From assembly GCA_963762435.1 (NCBI GenBank), contig CAVXLN010000011.1, positions 1-64,000 on the forward strand: a stretch of 64,000 nucleotides of DNA. The letters are read 5' to 3'. Origin of the DNA: JAXDMU01 sp963762435. GTDB lineage: Bacteria; Pseudomonadota; Alphaproteobacteria; ATCC43930; CGMCC-115725. A program made the position numbers and the translations under genes. The notes beneath the pieces are model-generated. The model was not told where the DNA came from and ran no database searches. It saw only the letters and a program-made list of their open reading frames with translations. Position 1 is the stretch's first letter, and every line of letters starts with the position of its first letter. Positions 15,784 to 23,297 of the stretch are shown piece after piece.

Positions 15784-16620
15784 ATGTCCCCGCTGCCCTT
15801 CATCAAGATGCACGGCCTCGGCAATGATTTCGTCGTGCTCGACGGGCGCGCCGGCGATCTCGGCATCGGCGCCGCCGCGGCGCGCGCGATCGCCGACCGA
15901 CACACCGGCGTGGGATTCGACCAGCTGATCATCCTGGAGCCGCCCCAGGCCGACGGCGCCGACATCTTCATGCGCATCCTCAATGCCGATGGCAGCGAGG
16001 CCGGCGCCTGCGGCAATGCCACGCGCTGCATCGCCGACCTGGTGCTGCGCGAGGCCGGCGGAACCGAGATCACGATCGAGACGATCTCGGGCCTCTTGCC
16101 CTCGAACCGCCGGCCGGACGGGCTCGTCACCGTCGATATGGGGCCGGCGCGCACGCGCTGGGACGAGATCCCGCTGGCCCGCGAGATGGATACGCTGGAA
16201 GTACCGCTGGGGGTGTCGGCGCTGGGGGCGGCCTGCTGCACCAATATGGGCAATCCGCACGCCACATTCTTCGTGGCCGATGCCGATGCCGTCGATCTCG
16301 ACCGGCTTGGTCCCCAGCTCGAGCATCACCCGCTCTTTCCCGAAGCCGCCAATATCGGCGTCGCCAGCCTCATCGGTCCCGATCGGCTGCGGCTCCGGGT
16401 CTGGGAGCGCGGGGTAGGCTTCACGCTCGCCTGCGGCTCGGGCGCCTGTGCCGCCCTCGTGGCCGCTGCACGCCGCGGCATCACTGGGCGGAAAGCCGAG
16501 ATCGTCATGGAGCGCGGCTCGCTCCTGCTGGAATGGGCCGAAAACGGCCATGTGCTGATGACCGGCCCGGTCGCGACCAGCTTCGCCGGCACGCTAGATA
16601 CCAGCCTCCTCGGCGCATGA
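15784..16620 (+). CDS. dapF: Diaminopimelate epimerase
   Basis: Interconverts LL- and meso-2,6-diaminopimelate, the step before lysine and the peptidoglycan cross-bridge residue; cytosolic. The 278 residues show both active-site cysteines: C73-type in EAGACGNATRCIA and C220-type in TLACGSGACAALVAA. The N terminus is the conserved HGLGNDFVVLDGR. Full length. The stop overlaps the next gene's start as ATGA, so it is translationally coupled to mtaB; dapF-mtaB-ftsY is a common alphaproteobacterial order. Confidence 0.97.
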   Translation: MSPLPFIKMHGLGNDFVVLDGRAGDLGIGAAAARAIADRHTGVGFDQLIILEPPQADGADIFMRILNADGSEAGACGNATRCIADLVLREAGGTEITIETISGLLPSNRRPDGLVTVDMGPARTRWDEIPLAREMDTLEVPLGVSALGAACCTNMGNPHATFFVADADAVDLDRLGPQLEHHPLFPEAANIGVASLIGPDRLRLRVWERGVGFTLACGSGACAALVAAARRGITGRKAEIVMERGSLLLEWAENGHVLMTGPVATSFAGTLDTSLLGA

Positions 16621-17870
16621 CCGGCTCCCAGGTCCCAGGCATCCAGGTCCTGAGCTTCGGCTGCCGGCTCAACCTCGTCGAATCCGAAATCATGCGCGGG
16701 CTTGCCCGATCGGCCGGGCTCGATGACACGATCCTCGTCAATAGCTGTGCCGTCACTGCCGAGGCCGAGCGCCAGACGCGCCAGGCGATCCGTCGCGCCG
16801 GGCGCGAGCGGCCTGGCGTGCCGATCATCGTCGCCGGCTGCGCGGCACAGCTCAGTCCCGATGCCTATGCGGCCCTTCCCGGCGTCACCCGCGTGCTCGG
16901 CAACCAGGAAAAGCTCGATCCCGCCGCCTGGTCCGCCCCCGACCGGGTGCTCGTCGGCGACATCATGGAAGTCAAGGCGACGGCCGCCCATCTCCTCGAC
17001 GGCTTCGCCGAGAACACCCGCGGCTTCGTCGAGGTGCAGCAGGGTTGCGATCATCGCTGCACCTTCTGCGTCATCCCGCTGGCGCGCGGCAACAGCCGCT
17101 CCGTCCCGGTCGGCGGCGTGGTCGAGGCGGCGCGGCGTCTCCTCGCCACCGGCCATGGCGAGATCGTGCTGACCGGGGTCGATCTCACATCCTATGGCGG
17201 CGACTTACCGGGCAACCCCTCACTCGGCCAGCTCGTCCGCCGGCTTTTGGCCCAGTTGCCGGATCTGAAGCGCTTGCGCCTCTCCTCGCTCGACCCGGCC
17301 GAGATCGATGACGAGCTCTGGCGCCTCGTGGCATCGGAACCGCGGCTGATGCCGCATCTCCATCTCTCGGTCCAGGCCGGCCACGACCTCATCCTGAAGC
17401 GCATGAAGCGCCGGCATCTCCGAGCCGATGTCGTGGCCGTGGCCGAACGGGCGCGGGCACTCCGGCCCGGCATCGTGCTCGGCGCCGATCTCATCGCGGG
17501 GTTCCCGACCGAGACCGACGCGCATTTCGACGCCACACTCGATCTCGTCGAGCGCGCCGGCCTCGCCTATCTCCATGTCTTCCCTTACTCGCCACGGCCG
17601 GGCACGCCGGCCGCCCGCATGCGCGCCGTGCCCGGCGACATCGTGCGGGCGCGTGCCGCCCGGCTGCGCGCGGCCGGGGTCGCGGCGCGCGACCGGTTCC
17701 TGGCCGGTCGCGTGGGCCAAGTGGAAGAGATCCTGATGGAGCGCGGCGGCATCGGCCGCACGCCGCACTACGCGCCGGTCCGTCCCGGTCGGCCGGCGCC
17801 GGCGGGCGAGTTCATGCGGGTTCGGGTGACGGCTTTGAGCGAAGGTATCTTAGAGGGAGATCCGGTGTGA
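16617..17870 (+). CDS. mtaB: tRNA t6A37 methylthiotransferase MtaB
   Basis: Radical-SAM enzyme that converts t6A37 to ms2t6A in ANN-decoding tRNAs. The 417 residues contain the N-terminal UPF0004 domain with three cluster cysteines (SFGCRLN, NSCAVTAEAERQ, AGCAAQL), the radical-SAM CxxxCxxC in QGCDHRCTFCVIP, and a C-terminal TRAM-like region. The start at 16617 overlaps the dapF stop (ATGA) and gives the family's expected N terminus; upstream in-frame codons are inside dapF. It ends in a GTGA overlap with ftsY. Confidence 0.95.
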   Translation: MTGSQVPGIQVLSFGCRLNLVESEIMRGLARSAGLDDTILVNSCAVTAEAERQTRQAIRRAGRERPGVPIIVAGCAAQLSPDAYAALPGVTRVLGNQEKLDPAAWSAPDRVLVGDIMEVKATAAHLLDGFAENTRGFVEVQQGCDHRCTFCVIPLARGNSRSVPVGGVVEAARRLLATGHGEIVLTGVDLTSYGGDLPGNPSLGQLVRRLLAQLPDLKRLRLSSLDPAEIDDELWRLVASEPRLMPHLHLSVQAGHDLILKRMKRRHLRADVVAVAERARALRPGIVLGADLIAGFPTETDAHFDATLDLVERAGLAYLHVFPYSPRPGTPAARMRAVPGDIVRARAARLRAAGVAARDRFLAGRVGQVEEILMERGGIGRTPHYAPVRPGRPAPAGEFMRVRVTALSEGILEGDPV

Positions 17871-18790
17871 GCGACAGCGGCGGTTGGCTCAGCAGGCTGC
17901 GGCGCGGGCTCAGCCGCTCCTCCGCACGGCTGGGCGAGGGCATCACCAGCATCTTCACGCGCCGCCGCCTCGACGATGCGACGCTGGAGGAGTTGGAGGA
18001 GCTGCTGATCGCCGCCGACATGGGCACCGGCGTCGCTGCCGAGGTCACGGCCACGCTGCGCAAGAACCGCTTCGGCCAGGAAGTCTCGCCGGAGGAGGTG
18101 CGATCGGCCCTTGCCGGCATCATCGTCGATCTCGTCGAGCCGATCGCGAAGCCCTTGAAGCTCGATCGATCGAAGAAGCCCAATGTCGTGCTGATGATCG
18201 GCGTCAATGGCAGCGGCAAGACCACGACCATCGGCAAGCTTGCCAAGACTTACAGCGATGCCGGCCTCAAGGTAAGGCTCGCCGCCGGCGACACTTTCCG
18301 CGCCGCCGCCGTCGAGCAGCTCCGGATCTGGGGCGAGCGCGCCAACGTGCCGATCACCGAGCGCCCGACCGGTGCCGATGCCGCGGGCCTGGCGCTCGAC
18401 GCCCTGCAGGAGGCGCAGCGCGAGGGCGCCGATCTCCTGCTCATCGACACGGCCGGGCGTCTCCAGAACCGCACCGACCTCATGGCCGAGCTGCAAAAGA
18501 TCGTGCGCGTCTTGAAGAAGGGCGATCCGACCGCACCCCATGCCGTGCTGCTGGTGCTCGACGCCACGGTCGGCCAGAACGCCCACGCCCAGGCCGAGAT
18601 CTTCCGCGAGATGGTGGGCGTCACCGGCCTCGTCATGACCAAGCTCGACGGCACGGCGCGCGGCGGCGTGCTGGTCAGCCTCGCCGAGAAATACGGGATT
18701 CCCATCCATTTCATCGGCGTCGGTGAGACGGCCGAGGATCTCCGGCCGTTCGAAGCGGAAAGCTTCGCTAGAAGCTTGGTCGGGCTCTAG
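17867..18790 (+). CDS. ftsY: Signal recognition particle receptor FtsY
   Basis: SRP receptor GTPase that docks ribosome-nascent-chain complexes at the membrane. The 307 residues are essentially the NG domain: N-domain helices (DDATLEELEELLIAADMG), P-loop IGVNGSGKTTTIGKLAK, the DTFRAAAVEQL insertion box, LLLIDTAGRLQNR, and TKLDGTARGG. The long acidic A domain of E. coli FtsY is absent, as in many Alphaproteobacteria. The GTG start at 17867 overlaps the mtaB stop (GTGA). Confidence 0.97.
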   Translation: MSDSGGWLSRLRRGLSRSSARLGEGITSIFTRRRLDDATLEELEELLIAADMGTGVAAEVTATLRKNRFGQEVSPEEVRSALAGIIVDLVEPIAKPLKLDRSKKPNVVLMIGVNGSGKTTTIGKLAKTYSDAGLKVRLAAGDTFRAAAVEQLRIWGERANVPITERPTGADAAGLALDALQEAQREGADLLLIDTAGRLQNRTDLMAELQKIVRVLKKGDPTAPHAVLLVLDATVGQNAHAQAEIFREMVGVTGLVMTKLDGTARGGVLVSLAEKYGIPIHFIGVGETAEDLRPFEAESFARSLVGL

Positions 18791-18816
18791 AAGGGCAAGA
18801 ACAAAGCTCTTTCAGT

Positions 18817-18858
18817 GGAGCGGGCGTCCCGCCCGCTGGCGGGCAGGACGCCCGCTCC
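18817..18858. repeat. GC-rich hairpin after ftsY (REP-like or terminator)
   Basis: GGAGCGGGCGTCCCGCCC (18817-18834) pairs with GGGCAGGACGCCCGCTCC (18841-18858) at 17 of 18 positions around a 6-nt loop. It lies 27 bp after the ftsY stop. It may stop ftsY transcription, but there is no T tract; the sequence resembles GC-rich intergenic palindromes that recur in many genomes. One copy in this window. Confidence 0.6.
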
Positions 18859-18944
18859 CCACCTTCGTACCCCGGTATTTCACACAAGCGCGACAGGAGC
18901 GTGCCAGTGCTATAGTCCTCCGCGACACTTGGCACGGAGGCAGA

Positions 18945-20567
18945 ATGGAGGCGATCGGCCGCGACCTTCGGGAAATGCAGCGCATCCCTCTGGCGCTGTC
19001 GCATGTCGCGGCCTTGCGCAAAGTCGGCACCGTCGTCGAATACGAGGCGGGGGCGTTCCTGGCCCGTCCCGGACAGCCGGTCGACCGCTTCACCTATATC
19101 GAGGACGGGGAAATCGAGGTGGTGAACCCGTTCACCGGCGAGCGGCTCTTCTCATCCACGCTCGGTCCCGCCCAGTTCATGGCGGAAATCACCTTCCTGA
19201 GTGGCGGCAACTGGTCGCTGCTGATGCGGGCGGTGAGCCCGACGCGGGTCGTCGAGGTGCCCCGGCCCGAGATGCTCCGGCTCATGTCGGCAGTGCCCGA
19301 GATGTCGGACATCATCCTCACCGTGCTGTCCGCGCGTCGCCGCCGCCATGTCGAGTCGCGCACCAGCGCGCTGGTGCTGATCGGCGAGGATGTCGACCGC
19401 GAGGTCCGGCGGGTGGCGGAATTCGCGAGCCGGAACAAGATCCCCTATACCTCGCTGGCACCGGACAGTGCCGAGGCGGATGCCATCGCCACGGGCTGCG
19501 GGATCCAGCCGGGGCGACCCGCCGTCATCTTCGGCCGCGATATCGTCGTGAGCGAGCCATCGCCCGACAAGGTCGCCCGGCTGCTGGGCTTGAGCCGCGA
19601 TTTTCCCGAGGACCAGGATTTCGATCTGCTGATTGTCGGCGGCGGCCCGGCCGGCGTTGCTGCCGGCGTCTATGCCGGGGCCGAAGGGTTGAACGCGCTC
19701 GTGGTCGAGGATGTCGCGATCGGCGGCCAGGCCGGCACCTCCAGCCGGATCGAGAATTACATGGGCTTCCCGACCGGCATTTCCGGCGCCGACCTGGTCT
19801 GGCGCGGCGAGGTCCAGGCGATGAAGTTCGGGACCCAGTTTGCAACGCCGCGCCGTGTGGCGAAGCTCGAGACGCTGGACGGCGGCGCGTTCTGCGCCAC
19901 ATTCGACAATGGCCGGCGCGTCCAGGCCCGCGCCGTCGTGGTGGCGACGGGCGTGCAATACCGCCGCTTGCCGATCGACCGGCTGGCGGCGTTCGAGGGC
20001 GCCGGCGTCTATTACGCCGCGACCGAGAATGAGGCGCGCCACTGCAAGGGGAGGGAGACGGTCGTCATCGGCGGCGGGAATTCGGCCGGACAGGCTGCGA
20101 TGTTCCTGAGCCGGGCGGCCACCCATGTGCGCGTGCTGGTGCGCGGGCAGTCGCTCGCCGCCTCGATGTCGAACTATCTCTCGAGCCGCCTCGAGGCCGA
20201 CCCGGCCATCACGATCGAGTATGGCGCCGAGGTGACGGCGCTCGATGGCGGCGAGACGCTCCATGCGGTGACGATCCGAACGGTGGGCGACGGCACCGAG
20301 CGCACGATCCCGGCCTGCGCGCTCTTCATCATGGTCGGGGCGGCACCGCACACACGCTGGCTCTCGGGCCTCGTCGAGCTCGACGAGAAGGGCTTCATCC
20401 TGACCGGCGATCGGGCCGGCGGTGACTCGCCCTATGCGACATCGCGCCCCGGAATCTTCGCCGTCGGCGATGTGCGGTCCGGGTCCGTCAAACGGGTGGC
20501 CTCGGCCGTCGGCGAAGGCTCGGTCGTCATCTCGAAGGTCTGGGATTTCCTGAACGCTCAGGGTTGA
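18945..20567 (+). CDS. Cyclic-nucleotide-binding domain fused to thioredoxin-reductase-like flavoprotein
   Basis: A 540-residue fusion. Residues about 20-150 are a cNMP-binding beta-roll (FLARPGQPVDRFTYIEDGEIEVV, LGPAQFMAEITFL). About 165-220 is a linker domain. The rest is a two-dinucleotide-domain reductase: FAD site LLIVGGGPAGVAAGVYA, NADPH site VIGGGNSAGQAAMFLSRAA, FAD closure GIFAVGDVRSGSVKRVASA. Where thioredoxin reductase has CATC, this protein reads YAATENEARHC, so the disulphide is absent and a ferredoxin/flavodoxin-reductase-type role is more likely. GGAGG precedes the ATG at 18945. The fusion type is known in bacteria, its substrate is not. Confidence 0.9.
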   Translation: MEAIGRDLREMQRIPLALSHVAALRKVGTVVEYEAGAFLARPGQPVDRFTYIEDGEIEVVNPFTGERLFSSTLGPAQFMAEITFLSGGNWSLLMRAVSPTRVVEVPRPEMLRLMSAVPEMSDIILTVLSARRRRHVESRTSALVLIGEDVDREVRRVAEFASRNKIPYTSLAPDSAEADAIATGCGIQPGRPAVIFGRDIVVSEPSPDKVARLLGLSRDFPEDQDFDLLIVGGGPAGVAAGVYAGAEGLNALVVEDVAIGGQAGTSSRIENYMGFPTGISGADLVWRGEVQAMKFGTQFATPRRVAKLETLDGGAFCATFDNGRRVQARAVVVATGVQYRRLPIDRLAAFEGAGVYYAATENEARHCKGRETVVIGGGNSAGQAAMFLSRAATHVRVLVRGQSLAASMSNYLSSRLEADPAITIEYGAEVTALDGGETLHAVTIRTVGDGTERTIPACALFIMVGAAPHTRWLSGLVELDEKGFILTGDRAGGDSPYATSRPGIFAVGDVRSGSVKRVASAVGEGSVVISKVWDFLNAQG

Positions 20568-20582
20568 GCTTGGTCGCCAAAC

Positions 20583-20639
20583 TTATCCACAGGCCCGTTT
20601 CCCACGGCGCCTTGACCCGCCGCGAACCGTATGTTCCTA
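20583..20639 (+). promoter_or_regulatory. DnaA-box-like site plus CTTGAC promoter element
   Basis: TTATCCACA (20583-20591) is a perfect match to the DnaA-box consensus. CTTGAC (20611-20616) lies 19 bp downstream, and a weak -10 (TTCCTA, 20634-20639) sits 17 bp after it, which would place the transcript start near 20646 and leave a short leader to the GTG at 20676. The same TTATCCACA/CTTGAC pair precedes the paralogue near 63.3 kb. Whether DnaA binds is untested. Confidence 0.5.
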
Positions 20640-20675
20640 TTTCGTTCGAATTCGATTGAACGGAGGGAAGAGACG

Positions 20676-21290
20676 GTGGAAACGGCGCGGGATCGCGAGA
20701 TCCTCGAAACATTGACCGAGCTGGCGCTCGAGGTCGCGACTGCGCTGAAGGCGCGGATCGTGACGGAAGCGGCTGCCGGCAATGCCGAGAACGCCGACCG
20801 CCTGAGCCTCGCCTTCACCCGCGTCGCCCGTTCGATCCGCCAGACCCTGGCCTTCAAGGCGAAGCTCGCCGATATCTCGGCGAAGGCTGTCGAGAAACGC
20901 CACGCGAAAGAGCGCGAGCAGGCGATCGAGACGTCACGTCTCCGCGTCAAGAAGCATCAGGTCGCCCGCGATGTCGCCCTGATGGTCGAGGCCACATCGG
21001 AACCCGAGAGCCTGTTGACCGACTTGCACGAACGTCTGATGGATCCGGATATCGAGGACGAGCTCCTCACCATCCGGGTCGGCGATGTCATCATCGGCCT
21101 CTGTGACGAGCTCGGCATCCCGGTCGAGCTCTCGGTCTGGCAGGACAAGGGCTGGTTCATCAACGAGGGCCGGGAAGCGCCGGAGCCGCCGCGGCCAGTG
21201 CCAAAGCTGGAGCCGCAGCCGTTCCGAGGTCAAGGCATGCCGCTCTATGAATGGAACCGGATGCGCTATCACACGCCGCCGGACGGATGA
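20676..21290 (+). CDS. Unknown protein, paralogue A of an inverted pair
   Basis: A 204-residue protein of unknown function with a near-identical copy at 62683-63297 on the other strand. The N-terminal third is helical (RDREILETLTELALEVATALK) and diverged between copies; from about residue 85 (EREQAIETSRLRVKKHQVA) to the end the two proteins differ at one position (PVPKL against PAPKL). The middle has RLMDPDIEDELLTIRVGDVI, the C terminus is Pro-rich with WNRMRYHTPPDG. The GTG start at 20676 has GGAGGG upstream at the right distance and is preserved in both copies; an ATG at 20631 is also in frame but would lie before the inferred transcript start. No named domain recognised. Confidence 0.78.
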   Translation: METARDREILETLTELALEVATALKARIVTEAAAGNAENADRLSLAFTRVARSIRQTLAFKAKLADISAKAVEKRHAKEREQAIETSRLRVKKHQVARDVALMVEATSEPESLLTDLHERLMDPDIEDELLTIRVGDVIIGLCDELGIPVELSVWQDKGWFINEGREAPEPPRPVPKLEPQPFRGQGMPLYEWNRMRYHTPPDG

Positions 21291-21316
21291 TCCCGAGCGT
21301 TCCCCGCCTCACCCGG

Positions 21317-21343
21317 CCTCTCCACCCCACTGGGGCGGAGAGG
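21317..21343. repeat. Intergenic CCTCTCC/GGAGAGG hairpin, copy 1
   Basis: CCTCTCC (21317-21323) and GGAGAGG (21337-21343) flank an inner CCCC/GGGG stem, forming one hairpin 27 bp after paralogue A. Related hairpins are found at 31603-31703, 51110-51135 and 62630-62656, always between genes. Confidence 0.6.
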
Positions 21344-21414
21344 AGTCCAAGATTTTCCCCTCCGCCATTTGGGGGAGCGCGCGCTAAGGCGCGGCGCTCC
21401 GTTTGCGAAGCAAG

Positions 21415-21433
21415 CCACGCGCTAAGCGCGTGG
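21415..21433. repeat. Perfect palindrome CCACGCGC-TAA-GCGCGTGG
   Basis: Eight-base perfect arms (21415-21422 and 21426-21433) around TAA. A second, similar GCGC-TAAGG-CGCG motif lies just upstream near 21378-21393. The segment 21291-21485 otherwise holds no supportable gene; it may be a mosaic of intergenic palindromes or the terminator of paralogue A. Confidence 0.5.
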
Positions 21434-21485
21434 CAGGGGAAGGGGCCCATCGCGTCAGCAATGGGAAGGTGAGGTGGTGCTTTCT

Positions 21486-21725
21486 CTAAACGACGATATC
21501 GACGAGCCGCCCGCGCAGCTCGCTGTTCGACCCGCTGCGCTGGCGCGGGCCGCCGTTCCGGGGCGATTCGTTCTCCTGCCGCGACCCGGAGCGGTCCTGG
21601 CGCGCCGGTGCCGTTACCGAGATCGGCGCTACCGGCACGAGCACGCGCGACTGAGCCTGAGCCGCTGCGGCGGTGTCAGTCGGGGCCGGCAGGGGCGGAG
21701 AGGAATGGCTGATGATCAGCGACAT
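21486..21725 (-). CDS. Small hypothetical protein
   Basis: A 79-residue frame on the minus strand starting MSLIISHSSPPLPAPTDTAA and ending GRLVDIVV. Rich in Pro, Ser, Arg and Gln, so mostly disordered; the ends are hydrophobic. No Shine-Dalgarno precedes the ATG (the bases before it are CCCCC with an AT-rich tract further up), so it could be leaderless or spurious. The opposite-strand frame over the same bases is Arg-rich and less protein-like. No family recognised. Confidence 0.4.
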   Translation of the reverse strand: MSLIISHSSPPLPAPTDTAAAAQAQSRVLVPVAPISVTAPARQDRSGSRQENESPRNGGPRQRSGSNSELRGRLVDIVV

Positions 21726-21769
21726 GGGGGATATATATTCACATTTGACCTAAATTGAAACGGACCTCG

Positions 21770-21793
21770 TAAAAAAACACGCGAGGCGCGTGT
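21770..21793 (-). terminator. Intrinsic terminator pointing left
   Basis: On the minus strand ACACGCG, loop CCT, CGCGTGT is followed directly by seven T, the form of a Rho-independent terminator. No minus-strand gene ends here: the nearest gene to the right reads the other way. It may end an unannotated small transcript. Confidence 0.55.
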
Positions 21794-22037
21794 CGGATCC
21801 CAGCCGCAACTGAGCGGCCTCGATCGAGGCGATTTAATTCGGTCCCGGACAATTAAAATTTGAACGGATATCAAGATGGTGCACGCATTCTGACGAAAGA
21901 TGTCATATCCTGTGATGGCCGGCTGAGCTGGTGTGCCTGTGCCTCGCTTTGGGAGTTTGGACTTAAGGGTTTGGCAAGGGACGGAACCTTAGAATTTTAA
22001 CCTGTGGTACGCCTCTATGAGGCTCGGGACCGATATT

Positions 22038-22055
22038 CGAAAAAATGTTTTTTCG
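22038..22055. promoter_or_regulatory. Perfect palindrome upstream of DUF2336 gene
   Basis: CGAAAAAATGTTTTTTCG: eight-base perfect arms around TG, about 80 bp before the DUF2336 start. Its symmetry and place suggest an operator; the A/T tracts could also simply bend DNA. Regulator unknown. Confidence 0.4.
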
Positions 22056-22136
22056 GCGTCACGCGTTGCCCCTGAATGAGCGGATTGAGCGCTCGGGATG
22101 TCACCGTCGCTACCCGCATTTTCATCGAGTCGCCCC

Positions 22137-23279
22137 ATGAGCGCCCTCGAGCAAGACGATCTCGACTATCTCTACGAGCTTGCGCGCGACAAGACGGTGG
22201 CCGGACGACGGTCCCTGGTCGCGACGATCGGCGACCTCTTCTTCTCCCAGCAGGAGGTGCTGACCGATCACGAGCGCTCGCTCATGACGGAGATCCTTCG
22301 GCAGCTCATCCATGATGTCGAGATCTCGGTCCGGCGCGCTCTCGCCGACCGGCTGGCTGAGCAACCGACCGCACCGCACGAGCTGGTCGTGGCGCTGGCC
22401 CAGGACGAGATCGAGGTGGCGCATCCGCTCCTCGTGAACAGCGATGTGCTCCAGGATATGGAGCTCGTCGAGATCATCCGCAATCGCACGCTCGAGCATC
22501 AGCTCGCGATCGCGATTCGCAAATCGGTGAGCGAGGAGGTCTCCGACGCGCTGGTCGAGACCGAGAACGCCGATGTCGTGAAGACGCTCTTGGAAAATCA
22601 GCGCGCCCAGATCTCGCGCAAGACCATGGAATATCTGGTCGAGCAGTCGCAGCGGGTCGACAGCTACCAGAATCCGCTGCTACGCCGTCCCGATCTGGAT
22701 CCGGGCCTGGCCAAGCGCATGTATTGGTGGGTCTCGGCGGCACTGCGCGTCCATATCCTCGAGAATTACGAGATCGATCCGAGCGAGCTCGACGAGACGC
22801 TCGAATCGACCGTGCTCGATCTGACCGCCGAGCCGCAGACGATGCAGCTTTCCAAAGCGGTCGAGCTCGCCGAGAAGCTTTGGGAAGATAACCAGATCAC
22901 GCCGCGGCTGATGATGCAGTCGCTGCGCGACGGCGAGGTGGCGCTGTTCGTGGCGCTCTTCGCGAAATTCACCGGCATCCGCCTGCAGCTCGTCCACCGC
23001 ATGATGTTCGAGGAAGGCGGCGAGGGGCTGTGCATCGCGTGCCGAGGGGCCGCCATCGACAAATCGACCTTCGCGTCGATCTATGTGCTGACGCGCAAGG
23101 CGAAGGGCCGCGACCCGGTCTCGCATTTGAATGAGATGACCGGAATCCTGTCGCTGTTCGAGCGGATCAAGCCTGATGCCGCCAGCATGCTGCTGAAGAA
23201 GTGGCAGCGCGACCCCCATTTCCTGCGGGCGATCTGGCAGGTCGAGCAGCCGAGACGCAGCGTCTCGCGACACGCGTAA
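22137..23279 (+). CDS. DUF2336 domain-containing protein
   Basis: A 380-residue all-helical protein of the DUF2336 family, found mainly in Alphaproteobacteria and of unknown molecular function. Helical repeats begin at the N terminus (DDLDYLYELARDKTVAGRRSL, LMTEILRQLIHDVEISVRRALADRL), with hydrophobic helices around YWWVSAALRVHIL. The start at 22137 (MSALEQDD) gives the usual N terminus; an ATG at 22098 is also in frame, both with weak ribosome-binding sites. It is followed 18 bp later by a sensor kinase, suggesting a shared operon and perhaps a signalling role. Confidence 0.85.
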   Translation: MSALEQDDLDYLYELARDKTVAGRRSLVATIGDLFFSQQEVLTDHERSLMTEILRQLIHDVEISVRRALADRLAEQPTAPHELVVALAQDEIEVAHPLLVNSDVLQDMELVEIIRNRTLEHQLAIAIRKSVSEEVSDALVETENADVVKTLLENQRAQISRKTMEYLVEQSQRVDSYQNPLLRRPDLDPGLAKRMYWWVSAALRVHILENYEIDPSELDETLESTVLDLTAEPQTMQLSKAVELAEKLWEDNQITPRLMMQSLRDGEVALFVALFAKFTGIRLQLVHRMMFEEGGEGLCIACRGAAIDKSTFASIYVLTRKAKGRDPVSHLNEMTGILSLFERIKPDAASMLLKKWQRDPHFLRAIWQVEQPRRSVSRHA

Positions 23280-23297
23280 CGGGGCTGGAGCAAACGC

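Larger units (their letters stand above)
21726..22136. other. AT-richer intergenic region before the DUF2336 gene, 411 bp
   Basis: This gap holds a leftward terminator-like hairpin (21770-21793), a palindrome (22038-22055) and several AT-rich tracts but no open frame that looks like a gene on either strand. It must contain the promoter of the rightward DUF2336/kinase pair and, if the 79-residue frame is real, its leftward promoter near 21730-21760. A small RNA ending at the terminator is possible. Confidence 0.4.

Noticed and set aside
21474..21758. Plus-strand 94-residue frame over the small minus-strand ORF
   Set aside because: Arg-rich composition and no ribosome-binding site; less protein-like than the minus-strand frame, itself only tentative.
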